A stretch of DNA of 64,000 nucleotides, taken from positions 1 to 64,000 of the forward strand of contig NSJJ01000007.1 in NCBI GenBank assembly GCA_002632355.1, in the 5' to 3' direction. Every line of letters starts with the position of its first letter. Position 1 is the stretch's first letter. Made by a program: the position numbers and the translations under genes. The stretch is from Sulfuricella denitrificans. GTDB taxonomy: Bacteria > Pseudomonadota > Gammaproteobacteria > Burkholderiales > Sulfuricellaceae. Below are positions 47,902-56,226 of the stretch, one piece after another. The notes beneath the pieces were generated by a model. That model had not been told where the DNA came from. It worked only from the letters and a program-made list of their open reading frames with translations, and did not search any database.

Positions 47902-48071
47902 TGTGGCAGAAGCTCTGGCCCATACTTCGGCAACTGAGCGGCGACGACGCCTACGAACGCTATCTTGCCCATCACGCCAAAGCCCATCCGGAGGAACCGG
48001 CATTAGCCCGCAAGGAATTCTTCCAGCGCGAGCAGGAAAGAAAATGGAACGGTATCAGGCGATGTTGCTGA
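47901..48071 (+). CDS. YbdD/YjiX family small protein
   Basis: A 56-aa protein opening MWQKLWPILRQLSGDDAYERYLAHH and containing HPEEPALARKEFFQREQERKWNG, in the YbdD/YjiX family. It begins within the cstA stop codon (TGATG). The E. coli homologs accompany CstA and BtsT and seem to be needed for pyruvate uptake. (Motifs quoted in parts: LSGDDAYERY and KEFFQREQERKW.). Confidence 0.88.
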   Translation: MWQKLWPILRQLSGDDAYERYLAHHAKAHPEEPALARKEFFQREQERKWNGIRRCC

Positions 48072-48088
48072 AACAGACGCCCAGACAT

Positions 48089-48117
48089 TTGACGCCTTTA
48101 GCCATAGAAGGCATAAT
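48089..48117 (+). promoter_or_regulatory. Promoter of tRNA-Val
   Basis: TTGACG (48089-48094) and CATAAT (48112-48117) are spaced exactly 17 bp, and the tRNA starts 35 bp later. It is partly followed by the GC-rich CGCCCTCGG. Confidence 0.75.
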
Positions 48118-48152
48118 TTGCGCCCTCGGTGGACCACGCCAAAATTCATTTC

Positions 48153-48227
48153 GGGCGGTTAGCTCAGCGGTAGAGCACTGCCTTCACACGGCAGGGGTCA
48201 CTGGTTCGAACCCAGTATCGCCCACCA
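48153..48227 (+). tRNA. tRNA-Val (CAC)
   Basis: A 75-nt cloverleaf with an encoded CCA. The acceptor arms GGGCGGT and ATCGCCC pair, with one G-U. The anticodon loop TTCACAC within CTGCC/GGCAG gives CAC for Val. It is followed by a terminator and then foreign-looking sequence, so it may have been an integration target. Confidence 0.96.
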
Positions 48228-48230
48228 GAT

Positions 48231-48264
48231 AAAGCCCTAAGTTACAATGACTTAGGGCTTTTTT
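48231..48264 (+). terminator. Rho-independent terminator after tRNA-Val
   Basis: AAAGCCCTAAGT and ACTTAGGGCTTT form a 12-bp stem with a 7-base loop, followed by a T-run. Confidence 0.9.
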
Positions 48265-48337
48265 ATTTCCCTGCAAGTTTTCGTGTGAACTTTTTTGTGA
48301 ACTTTTCCTTTCGGAAACACACCGAAACCCCCGGCCA

Positions 48338-48920
48338 TTAAGCCGCCATTTCCAGCACGTTCTTAACAGTGGTGGGATACCACTGGCCACCCCTTGCTGT
48401 CTTGACACCTATGCTGTTTAATTCAGCAGCCACGGCAGCCAAGGCCATCCCTTTCGCCCTGTACTGGCTTATGATCGGCAACACCTTAGCAGCGAACTCT
48501 GAAGCCTTAGCCGCATTGCTGGCTTGCCCTTTGGCTTGGGCTTCATGTAGATTGGTGCGATTGCCTAGCAGTGCGCCTTGCGCCTTCAGTGCGTCTAAGG
48601 CGGCCTTGGTTCTGGTGCTGATTAACTTACGTTCCTTCTCAGATAGAGCAGCGAACAGGTGAAGAATAAAGGGGTCAGTATCCGCACCTAACTCCGCAAC
48701 GATGAACGGCACACCATTGGCCATCAAGCCCGATATAAACGCCACGTCACGGCTCAGGCGGTCGAGTTTAGACACGATTACAGGGCAATGCAGCTTCTTT
48801 GCTTTTGCAAGGGCATCCCGAAGCCCCGCCCTATCATCTAGCCCTAGCTTGCCGCTTTTCACTTCCTCTATTACTTCGATAAGCTCGAAGCCTTCAGTAC
48901 CGGCGAACCGCTTAACTTGT
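48338..48920 (-). pseudogene. Serine recombinase, 5'-truncated
   Basis: The reverse strand encodes the middle and C-terminal parts of a resolvase/invertase-family recombinase: [20 protein letters not shown], the E-helix [16 protein letters not shown], and a C-terminal helix-turn-helix with [20 protein letters not shown]. In-frame codons continue 5' as far as about 48920 ([15 protein letters not shown]), but the N-terminal strand with the catalytic serine (YxRVS) is missing and there is no start codon. The frame is closed by TGA just upstream, at the junction with the cyanase gene. It is a remnant, so the neighbouring cyn/FNT genes may have been brought by, or disrupted, a mobile element. Confidence 0.85.
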
Positions 48921-48959
48921 GTCCCGTGACAGCAGCCAGTTCAATTTAATTGGGGAGTT

Positions 48960-49403
48960 TCAGTACATTTTGTAGGGCAGGAACTTTCCGTTGAGAACAA
49001 TCTTCACACGGTCGCCCTTGGGGTCGGGCAAGCGGGAAATATCCATGGAAAAATCAATAGCGCTCATGATGCCGTCGCCAAATTCCTCGTGTATCAATTC
49101 CTTGATGCTGGTGCCATAAACATTCAGCAGTTCGTAAAAGCGATAGATCAGGGGGTCGGTAGGCACCGTAGTGGGCAGAGAACCCTTGTATGGCACCACC
49201 TGCAGCATTTCGACCGCCTCAGATGGAAGATCGAGCATGCCCCCTACCTTTTCGGCCTGTTCGGCAGTCAGTGTCATCTGCCCCATCAGGGCAGCGGTTG
49301 TCCATTCCTTGCTCTGGCCGGCGGCCTCGGCTAGCTGAACCCATTTGAGTTTCTTGCGGCGCTTGCTGGTGAGGATGAGCTGGGTTGTCTCGTCGCGAGT
49401 CAT
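48960..49403 (-). CDS. cynS: Cyanate hydratase (cyanase)
   Basis: A 147-aa decameric enzyme that breaks cyanate with bicarbonate into ammonia and CO2. The catalytic residues correspond to R88, E91 and S114 (E. coli R96, E99, S122), in YRFYELLNVYG and DGIMSAIDF. The start at 49403 has an excellent AAGGAG site. It is the last of three genes in one direction, after an FNT channel and a kinase/phosphatase. No cynR regulator or cynT carbonic anhydrase is present nearby. Confidence 0.96.
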   Translation of the reverse strand: MTRDETTQLILTSKRRKKLKWVQLAEAAGQSKEWTTAALMGQMTLTAEQAEKVGGMLDLPSEAVEMLQVVPYKGSLPTTVPTDPLIYRFYELLNVYGTSIKELIHEEFGDGIMSAIDFSMDISRLPDPKGDRVKIVLNGKFLPYKMY

Positions 49404-49458
49404 GATGATCTCCTTTTGTGGGGGGGGGGAATGAAACAATAATATTCGCCGGCATCCA

Positions 49459-51195
49459 TTATTTGACTGTATGACTGTTGCTCAGTAAAAAAATAACAAT
49501 GACGGCGAGGGCGAAAGAAAGTCCTTTCCAGAAAGCCAATGGGTCGCGCTCCAGAAGGGGGGGGCGAGTCCTGTTCAGAAACGCCCTGTTCGGCTGGTGC
49601 AGGTCGAATGCAAATTCTGACAATGCCTCATAACGTTTTAGCGGGTCCGGATGTACCGCCTTCCTGATAGCTTCATCGACCCATACCGGAAACAAACGGT
49701 CAGTATTACCTATGGAGTCGTATCTCAATTTCCTTTGTTCGGCCCGGGTTTTTGTTCTGGCTACCCGGGCTCCATAAGGAAGCTTGCCTGTCAGCATCTG
49801 GTACGCAATAACGCCCAGAGAAAAGATATCCGAGCCAGGTGATCCGTTTTCTCCAAGGAAATACTCCGGTGCAGTGTATTGTGCTGTACCCAACAAATTA
49901 ACCCGCTCGATGGGCGTAGCAATTTCCAGAATACCGGCAACAATCGTCGAACCGAAATCGATGATCTTCACCGTGCCCGTGCCGTCAATCATGATGTTTT
50001 CAGGCCTGAGGTCCTGATGCAGCATTTCCATCCGATGGAAGGCCTGCAACCCTTTGGCTATTTGTTGAATGATCCCTCGCACGGTATTCAATTCAGGCTT
50101 CGGGTGATCGATCATCCACTGAGTCAGGGTCTGGCCTTCAACGTACTCTGTGACGATATACAGATAATTGCGTTTACGATTCTGCAAATAGGGTTTAACC
50201 ACATGCGCACTATGAATGCGCCGGGCGATCCACTCCTCCATCATGAAGCGTTCGAGGTAAGCCAGATCTCCCTGCTGATCGATCGAAGGTATTTTCAGGA
50301 TAAGCAAGGCATTTGTTTCGCTATCAACCGCCAGATAAACGTGACTGCGACTGCTGGCATGCACTTCCCTGATGATCTTGTAGCCTTCAAAAACCGCACC
50401 CGCATCCAGCATTGGCGGCAGCGGAAGCTCGTTTATCTGCTGATAGAATTCGTTGGATTCCTGACTGGGCAGTTCATCCACCCTGACGATCTGGATGGTC
50501 AGATTGTCCGCGCTGCCACGCTCGTAGGCTTCTTCCACGATCGCCTTCGCGGCCTTATCCAGATCATCACCGAATTCATTGATCATCCTGATGATGTAGT
50601 CGGAATCGGTAAATTCGTAAACACCATCGGTGACAAGTAAAAACATATCGCCCTTGTCTACCGGCATGACTTGATAATCACATTCGAGATAGGGATTGAT
50701 GCCCAGGGCACGACTGAGATAGCTCTTGTCCCGCGAAATCCAGAAGCGATGGTCCTGAGTCAATTGTTCCAGGGAATTTTCGCGTAACCGGTATATTCGC
50801 GAGTCTCCCACATGGAAGATATGCGCCGTGTTTGACTTGAGCACCAAAGCACTTAATGTACAGACATAGCCCCTGTCCTTGTCGTAGCGATACTGGCTAC
50901 GCTGGGTCTGGGAGTACAACCAGGAGTTGGTTGCCTTTAATACCTGTTGCACCGATTTCTTTACCGACCAGGCCTCGGAGGTGCAGAAATAATCCGCCAG
51001 AAATCCCGCTACAGCAGCCTGGCTTGCGACTTGGCTGACATCACTGCTGCTAATTCCATCGGCCAGCGCGATTGCGATGCCTTTTGAGCTTAACTGAGGC
51101 TCTTTCGGAATATGAATGCCGTGAAAATCCTGATTGGTTTCCTTGCGACCCCTGTCGGAAAACTGTCCGATGGATGCTTTTAATAGGCTGGGCAT
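49459..51195 (-). CDS. PP2C phosphatase - Ser/Thr kinase fusion, membrane-anchored
   Basis: A 578-aa bifunctional signalling protein. Residues 1-235 are a PP2C phosphatase, with SDRGRKETNQDF, ALADGIS and SRIYRLREN, and DNLTIQIVRV at the end. Residues about 270-520 are a kinase domain: the Lys of LLILKIP, a HQDLRPEN catalytic loop (HQD in place of HRD) and IIDFGS. A single transmembrane helix at 553-570 anchors it. It lies between an FNT channel and cyanase. The channel is a plausible client, but that is inference. Confidence 0.9.
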   Translation of the reverse strand: MPSLLKASIGQFSDRGRKETNQDFHGIHIPKEPQLSSKGIAIALADGISSSDVSQVASQAAVAGFLADYFCTSEAWSVKKSVQQVLKATNSWLYSQTQRSQYRYDKDRGYVCTLSALVLKSNTAHIFHVGDSRIYRLRENSLEQLTQDHRFWISRDKSYLSRALGINPYLECDYQVMPVDKGDMFLLVTDGVYEFTDSDYIIRMINEFGDDLDKAAKAIVEEAYERGSADNLTIQIVRVDELPSQESNEFYQQINELPLPPMLDAGAVFEGYKIIREVHASSRSHVYLAVDSETNALLILKIPSIDQQGDLAYLERFMMEEWIARRIHSAHVVKPYLQNRKRNYLYIVTEYVEGQTLTQWMIDHPKPELNTVRGIIQQIAKGLQAFHRMEMLHQDLRPENIMIDGTGTVKIIDFGSTIVAGILEIATPIERVNLLGTAQYTAPEYFLGENGSPGSDIFSLGVIAYQMLTGKLPYGARVARTKTRAEQRKLRYDSIGNTDRLFPVWVDEAIRKAVHPDPLKRYEALSEFAFDLHQPNRAFLNRTRPPLLERDPLAFWKGLSFALAVIVIFLLSNSHTVK

Positions 51196-51211
51196 TTATT
51201 TTCAGAAAGAA

Positions 51212-51233
51212 CCTGCCCCACATGGGGGCAGGG
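51212..51233 (-). promoter_or_regulatory. Hairpin between the FNT channel and the kinase gene
   Basis: CCTGCCCC and GGGGCAGG flank ACATG in the 57-bp gap. It could be an attenuator or mRNA processing site that lowers kinase synthesis relative to the channel. It lacks a T-tract, so it is not a full terminator. Confidence 0.6.
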
Positions 51234-51252
51234 TTGCATTATTTTGCAAGTA

Positions 51253-52065
51253 TTATGCGACGGAGCGCTTGGGTGCAGTCCGCACATGGGTGCTGTACAG
51301 GGTCAGCCCGGTGAATGCAAGGCCACCGACCAGATTGCCGAGCGCAGTAGGGATCTCGTTCCAGATGAAGTAATCCGCGATCGAGAAGTTACCGCCCATG
51401 ATCATCGCTGACGGGAACAGAAACATGTTTACAACCGAGTGCTCAAATGCCATGGCAAAGAACAGCATGATCGGCATCCACATGGCGATGACCTTGCCGC
51501 TGACCGAGGTGGAAATCATCGCGCCTACCACACCCATGGAAACCATCCAGTTACACAACATCCCGCGCAGGAAGATCGTCATCCAGCCTGCCAGACCATA
51601 TTTCTCATAACCCAGCGTACGTGCTTCACCGATGCCGGCAATCTTCGCACCGACAACACCCGGATCAGTAGAGAAACCGTAGGTGAAAACAAAGGCCATC
51701 ATAACAGCGACCGTCAGGGCCCCAGCAAAGTTGCCTGCAAATACCAGGCCCCAGTTTCTTAAAACCCCACCCATGGTGACGCCTGGCCGTTTATCCAGCA
51801 ATGCAAGCGGTGTTAACACAAACACACCGGTCAACAGATCAAATCCCATCAGATACAGCATGGAAAAACCGACCGGAAACAGGATTGCTCCAATCAGTGG
51901 AGAGCCGGTCTGCACGGCGATGGTTATCGCAAATACAGCCGCCAATGCGAGTATGGCGCCAGCCATATATGCCCTGATCAACGTATCCCTGGTAGACATG
52001 AAAATTTTAGATTCACCTGCATCCACCATTTTTGTGACAAATTCTGAAGGCATTAAATAAGCCAT
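51253..52065 (-). CDS. Formate/nitrite transporter (FNT) family channel
   Basis: A 270-aa protein with six membrane segments of the FocA/NirC fold. Family motifs are FLRGMLCNWMVSMGV, KVIAMWMPIMLFFAMAFEHS and VVNMFLFPSAM. Members move formate, nitrite or hydrosulfide. With cyanase in the same cluster, nitrite, cyanate or bicarbonate-related roles are possible. The ATG at 52065 is chosen over one 18 codons upstream. Confidence 0.9.
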   Translation of the reverse strand: MAYLMPSEFVTKMVDAGESKIFMSTRDTLIRAYMAGAILALAAVFAITIAVQTGSPLIGAILFPVGFSMLYLMGFDLLTGVFVLTPLALLDKRPGVTMGGVLRNWGLVFAGNFAGALTVAVMMAFVFTYGFSTDPGVVGAKIAGIGEARTLGYEKYGLAGWMTIFLRGMLCNWMVSMGVVGAMISTSVSGKVIAMWMPIMLFFAMAFEHSVVNMFLFPSAMIMGGNFSIADYFIWNEIPTALGNLVGGLAFTGLTLYSTHVRTAPKRSVA

Positions 52066-52420
52066 GGCATTTCCCCTAAATCTGTTATTTATACAACCAG
52101 TCAATAAATTCAATTTCATGCTTGAACATGTGACTGGTGCACAGCAGAAAACGTGCCATGTGCCATTATTTTTTATACCCCATTGTTTTATATATGTAAT
52201 ATCAATATTAACCGATATGAAAGAATGGTTTTATGTGAAGAGTCGCCATCGAGTCTACGCACCACAATATCAACCGATGCGTCTTTCTGGTGCGTGTGCG
52301 CAATACCAGAAACCAGATATGCAGCACTCTGCCCGCAGGATTTTCCTGCCCATTTTTCATTGCATCGGCGCATTCACTTGAAAAAGCTGGAATAATCAGA
52401 AGGAATTACAGGAGGAAGCC
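52066..52420. promoter_or_regulatory. Gene-free divergent region with two long-spaced dyads
   Basis: Both flanking genes read outward. It contains ACCAGTCA/TGACTGGT (52096-52103 and 52131-52138) and TTTCTGGT/ACCAGAAA (52284-52291 and 52305-52312). These perfect 8-bp dyads are likely regulator sites for the FNT-kinase-cyn operon or the methyltransferase-like gene. No gene or clear FNR box was seen. Confidence 0.5.
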
Positions 52421-53086
52421 ATGACCGATTCTGCCTGGTATGATCTGTCGTTGTTGCTGTGTTACTGGCTGGTATATTTTGTTCTGCATTCCATTCTGGC
52501 CTCGTTGCGGATCAAACGCCTCGTTGCCACCGCCCACCCCGATCTCATGCCGTTTTACCGATTAGCTTTCAACGGCTTGTCCATGCTGCTGCTCTTGCCG
52601 ATTCTGTGGCAAATGTACCTGCACCCCGGACAGATGCTGTGGCAATGGCAGGGCGGCAGCGCGTGGCTGGCGAATGGGCTTGCGCTCCTGGCTGGACTGG
52701 GCTTCGCCCGGTCACTGGCATATTACGATACGCAGGAGTTTCTTGGTCTGCGCCAGTTACAGGCCCATACCCGCAGCGTGGAAGACCAGGAGCATTTCCA
52801 CCTCTCCCCGTTCCACCACTTTGTCCGTCACCCCTGGTATTTCTTTGGCCTGATTCTGGTCTGGACACGTGACATGAATACCTCCCTGCTGCTATCCAGC
52901 ACAATGATCACGCTCTATTTCGTTATTGGCTCCCGACTGGAGGAGAAAAAATTGCTGGTTTATCATGGGGACACATACCGGCAATATATGGAACACGTGC
53001 CCGGCTTGCTCCCCCTGCCGTGGAAATTCCTTAGCGCCAAAGAAGCGCAGGAACTACTGGACAAAAGCGCCCACTCAGAAAAATAG
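52421..53086 (+). CDS. Isoprenylcysteine methyltransferase-like membrane protein
   Basis: A 221-aa protein with about five transmembrane helices. Its C-terminal part, FVRHPWYFFGLILVW and then SRLEEKKLLVYHGDTYRQYM, is the SAM-binding core of the ICMT/PEMT-like methyltransferases. NnrU-like proteins have a similar layout. Substrate unknown. An AGGAGG ribosome site precedes the start. The next gene, nhaA, is in the same direction 67 bp on. Confidence 0.82.
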   Translation: MTDSAWYDLSLLLCYWLVYFVLHSILASLRIKRLVATAHPDLMPFYRLAFNGLSMLLLLPILWQMYLHPGQMLWQWQGGSAWLANGLALLAGLGFARSLAYYDTQEFLGLRQLQAHTRSVEDQEHFHLSPFHHFVRHPWYFFGLILVWTRDMNTSLLLSSTMITLYFVIGSRLEEKKLLVYHGDTYRQYMEHVPGLLPLPWKFLSAKEAQELLDKSAHSEK

Positions 53087-53153
53087 CAGCCACTCTCGTT
53101 TCGGCCGGCAGTTTTTTCATATCCCAGAATTTCTGGAATAACCGGGAAACCCA

Positions 53154-54515
53154 ATGAACAAACAACACAAATTCCTGTATCCACTGGAACCCCTGTTCGG
53201 GCAGGTTCTCAGCCCATTCGAGCGTTTTCTCAGACGCACCACGGCCGGCGGCATCGTCCTCATCGGCACCACACTACTCACTCTCCTGGTTGCAAATTCA
53301 CAGTTGGGAGAAGGGTTCCATCATTTTTGGGAACAATCCATGGCGCTATCCATTGGCTCATGGGAACTCAGGCAAAGTCTGCATCACTGGGTTAACGATG
53401 GGCTGATGGCCCTGTTTTTCCTGCTGGTCGGGCTGGAAATCAAACGGGAAATTCTGGTTGGCGAATTATCTTCCCCGCGCGATGCCGCACTACCAATCGG
53501 AGCCGCCATTGGCGGCATGGTCGTGCCCGCGCTGGTTTACTCCTTGTTCAATTACGGCACCTCCAGCGCTTCCGGCTGGGGCATTCCGATGGCAACGGAC
53601 ATCGCCTTCGCCATCGGCATCCTTGTCCTGCTCGCATGGCGCGTTCCACGTTCGCTGATCATCTTTGTCACCGCGCTCGCGATTGTCGACGATCTGGGCG
53701 CGGTATTTGTCATCGCACTCTTCTACACCCATGAAATCAACTGGATCGCACTCGCCTGGGCAACCTCCGTGCTGGCATTGCTCATTTTGTTCAACAGGGG
53801 CGGCATACGCCATTCCCTGCCGTATATTCTGGCGGGAATCGCACTATGGTATTTGACGCTGCTGAGCGGCCTTCACGCCACCGTGGCAGGCATTCTGCTG
53901 GCGCTCACCATACCGGCCGGGCCCGCATTCACGCCGGAGCAGTTTGACCAGCGCCTGCAGGAGCTCGGCGAAGGTTTCCATGCCGCCGCTCTCGACCCTG
54001 ACGCACCCGACCACCCCTTGAGCAACCACCGCATGGCGACCATCGCGGAAAATGTGGAAAGCGCCGCCATCACCGTTCAACCCCCCCTCCAGCGGATGGA
54101 ACACGGGCTCAGCAGCTGGGTCACTTTTCTGGTCATTCCCATTTTTGCACTGGCCAATGCGGGGATCGATTTCAGTCACATTGACATTGCCACCTCGATT
54201 AGCGCACCTGTCACCCTGGGCGTCATGTTTGGCCTGGTAGCGGGTAAATTCATTGGCATCAGCGGCAGTTGCTGGCTGATCCTGAAATTCGGCTGGGGGA
54301 AGATGCCGCACGGCATGAACTGGCGGCACATTACCGGCGCGGCATGGCTGGGCGGCATCGGATTCACCATGTCCCTGTTCATCGGCGGCATGGCTTTCAG
54401 CGATCCTCAGCAGTTTGAAGATGCCAAACTCGGCATCCTTCTCTCCTCGCTAATCGCAGCCATACTCGGCCTGATCTGGCTTTACTTTGGATCGGGCGAT
54501 CGCAAGGAAGAATAG
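53154..54515 (+). CDS. nhaA: Na+/H+ antiporter NhaA
   Basis: A 453-aa antiporter of twelve helices. The catalytic Asp pair is in AIVDDLGAVFVI and a further essential Asp is in ATDIAFAIGIL. LLVGLEIKREILVGELS is also a family signature. The protein is longer than the E. coli form (388 aa), by an internal insertion before the last helices. It exports Na+ in exchange for protons. Confidence 0.95.
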   Translation: MNKQHKFLYPLEPLFGQVLSPFERFLRRTTAGGIVLIGTTLLTLLVANSQLGEGFHHFWEQSMALSIGSWELRQSLHHWVNDGLMALFFLLVGLEIKREILVGELSSPRDAALPIGAAIGGMVVPALVYSLFNYGTSSASGWGIPMATDIAFAIGILVLLAWRVPRSLIIFVTALAIVDDLGAVFVIALFYTHEINWIALAWATSVLALLILFNRGGIRHSLPYILAGIALWYLTLLSGLHATVAGILLALTIPAGPAFTPEQFDQRLQELGEGFHAAALDPDAPDHPLSNHRMATIAENVESAAITVQPPLQRMEHGLSSWVTFLVIPIFALANAGIDFSHIDIATSISAPVTLGVMFGLVAGKFIGISGSCWLILKFGWGKMPHGMNWRHITGAAWLGGIGFTMSLFIGGMAFSDPQQFEDAKLGILLSSLIAAILGLIWLYFGSGDRKEE

Positions 54516-54628
54516 TTGCGCGAGATGACAAAGCGGACGCCGCCTAAATAGCCCCCTGCTGAAATTGAGGTAGGCTGTAAAAAATGGAGTCCAACGTTTC
54601 TGTAAAATGCTGGAAACGGAGGACGAAG

Positions 54629-54931
54629 ATGGAACGATTACCAAGAGGGATTTACAGCCCTGAATTTCGGGAGCAGGCGGTACGGTTGCACGAGACCGAG
54701 GGGTTAACGATACCCGAAGTAGCGAAGCGCTTATCCTTGCCACCGGGCACGCTGAAAAACTGGGTTTATGCAGGCCGCCAAGGCAAGCTGGCTTCGGTGG
54801 GCAAGAACCAGAAGCCCCTGACCGAGCTGGAAATGGAGTTGGCACGGGTCAAGCGTGAGCTGGCTGAAGTCAAGATGGAGCGCGATCTGTTAAAAAAGGC
54901 CGCGGCAGATTTCGCGAAGGAGTCGCGGTGA
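54629..54931 (+). CDS. IS3-family transposase OrfA
   Basis: A 100-aa helix-turn-helix protein: IYSPEFREQAVRLHETEG, then LTIPEVAKRLSLPPGTLKNW, and a leucine-zipper tail with ELEMELARVKRELAE. It normally binds the IS ends. The ATG at 54629 with a GGAGG site is better than one at 54584, which lies inside the terminal repeat. Its TGA overlaps the GTG start of orfB. Confidence 0.9.
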   Translation: MERLPRGIYSPEFREQAVRLHETEGLTIPEVAKRLSLPPGTLKNWVYAGRQGKLASVGKNQKPLTELEMELARVKRELAEVKMERDLLKKAAADFAKESR

Positions 54932-55803
54932 GATATGGCCGAATCGAAGAATGGCGACAGCAGTACCCGGTGGCATGGATGTGCCGTGTTTTTGATGTAT
55001 CCGAAAGCGGCTACCATGCCTGGCGAGACCGTCCCTTGTCACTTCGTGCGAAAGAGAATGCTCGCCTTGAAATTTAGATTCAAGCTGCTCACCAGCGCAC
55101 CCGCGAGACCTGTGGTCTGGAGCGCTTGCAAAGCGATCTGGCGGATCACGGTATTCAGGTAGGTGTGGATCGCATCAAGCGCATCCGCAAGAAGCTGGAA
55201 CTACGCTGCAAACAAAAGCGGAAATTCAAGGTGACGACCGATTCCAGGCACAACCTGCCAGTGGCTCAGAACCTCCTGGAACGGAACTTCAACGTGGTAG
55301 CGCCCAACCGGGCATGGGTAAGCGACATCACCTACATTTCCACCGACGAAGGCTGGCTCTATCTGGCCGGACTGAAGGATTTGTTCAACGGCGAACTGGT
55401 GGGTTATGCCATGAGCGAGCGGATGACGAAGAACCTGGTCATGCAGGCATTATTCCGTGGCGTTTCTACCAAGCGCCCGGCCAAGGGGCTAATTCTTCAC
55501 TCGGATCAGGGCGCCCAGTACTGTGCTCATGATTACCAGAAACTGCTGATGCAATTTGGCATGTTGGCCTCCATGAGCCGCAAGGGCGATTGCTGGGACA
55601 ATGCCCCGATGGAAAGCTTCTGGGGTACGCTCAAAAATGAACTGGTTCACCACCGGCGCTACCGCACCAGGTCAGAGGCCATACAGGAGATCACTGAATA
55701 CATCGAGATCTTCTACAATCGGCAGCGGAAACAGGCACGCTTGAGCTACCTGTCACCTGCCGCGTTCACGCAGCGATACTATGAAAATCCGCTCGCTGCT
55801 TAA
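54928..55803 (+). pseudogene. IS3-family transposase OrfB with in-frame amber stop
   Basis: The frame opens at GTG 54928 and reads the normal N-terminus (WRQQYPVAWMCRVFDVSESG), then meets TAG at 55075-55077, directly after RLEI. The frame then continues without shift to 55803, with DDE residues in ISDIT-like WVSDITYI, LHSDQGAQYC and MESFWGTLKNE. A single base change (for example GAG to TAG) explains it. Unless the stop is suppressed, the transposase is inactive. Confidence 0.88.
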
Positions 55804-55816
55804 CCCGTTGGACTCC

Positions 55817-55963
55817 ATGATTGCCAACCGACCTCAGGTTGACCGTTATGCCAAGTACTCTACTGAGCACCTGGCATTAGCGGCTTCTCGAATCGAGAAT
55901 GGACGTGGCGGTAACGTGATTGAGTTGGCACGTTTTTGTCACATCAAGACTAAAGCCGCCTAA
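55817..55963 (+). pseudogene. Integrase C-terminal remnant
   Basis: The last 48 codons of a phage-type tyrosine recombinase. The sequence VDRYAKYSTEHLALAASRIE matches the tail helix that follows the catalytic Tyr in integrases. The IS sits at its 5' edge, and the rest of the gene is not seen on the far side of the IS. It lies 28 bp from an attachment-site tRNA fragment, as expected for an integrase. Confidence 0.75.
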
Positions 55964-55990
55964 TGGCCGCTTGTAAGTCTTTGGTTTATA

Positions 55991-56036
55991 TGGTGGGCCC
56001 GCACGGACTTGAACCGTGGACCAAAGGATTATGAGT
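55991..56036 (-). other. tRNA 3' fragment (CAU anticodon), attachment site
   Basis: Read in reverse, this 46-bp stretch is the anticodon loop (CTCATAA), variable region, T-arm (GTTCAAGTC) and acceptor 3' strand with CCA of a tRNA with anticodon CAT, most like tRNA-Ile2 or tRNA-Met. The 5' half is absent. Such 3' duplications form when an element integrates at a tRNA end, so this is probably attL or attR. Confidence 0.8.
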
Positions 56037-56114
56037 TATTTATAATGCCTTTTATATTTCATAACTCGTTGTTTCTTGTTTGTTTATGCTTGCACACAAT
56101 ATTGCACATTTAAG

Positions 56115-56139
56115 CCATGTGCAAATGATTTGCACATGG
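56115..56139. promoter_or_regulatory. 25-bp perfect palindrome with flanking half-sites
   Basis: The 12-bp arms CCATGTGCAAAT and ATTTGCACATGG are separated by one G. Further half-sites TTGCACA lie at about 56091 and 56102. The cluster stands 80 bp from the att fragment, in a 260-bp gap between the integrase tail and the helicase gene, so it could be an operator or arm-type integrase/excisionase site. Confidence 0.65.
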
Positions 56140-56198
56140 GAATTAGAGGATTATAAACACCAAGAGCAATCCTAGCCTCCCCCTATACCACGCAAACA

Positions 56199-56217
56199 CC
56201 CACGCCTCCGGCGTGGG
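56199..56217 (-). terminator. Hairpin after the helicase gene
   Basis: CCCACGCC and GGCGTGGG with a 3-base loop, 10 bp after the stop codon of the convergent-strand helicase gene. No T-run follows. Confidence 0.55.
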
Positions 56218-56226
56218 CCATATCCA

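Larger units (their letters stand above)
54584..55818 (+). mobile_element. IS3-family insertion sequence, inactivated
   Basis: About 1.23 kb. Terminal inverted repeats of 13 bp, ATGGAGTCCAACG at 54584-54596 and its complement at 55806-55818, enclose orfA and orfB of an IS3-family transposase. OrfB has a DDE triad but carries an internal amber codon. I do not see an obvious target-site duplication at the edges. The right edge meets a truncated integrase. Confidence 0.9.

Noticed and set aside
46522-48003. A 493-codon minus-strand frame across cstA
   Set aside because: Antisense shadow of cstA. The composition (Gly/Asp/Gln rich) is typical of GC-rich shadow frames.
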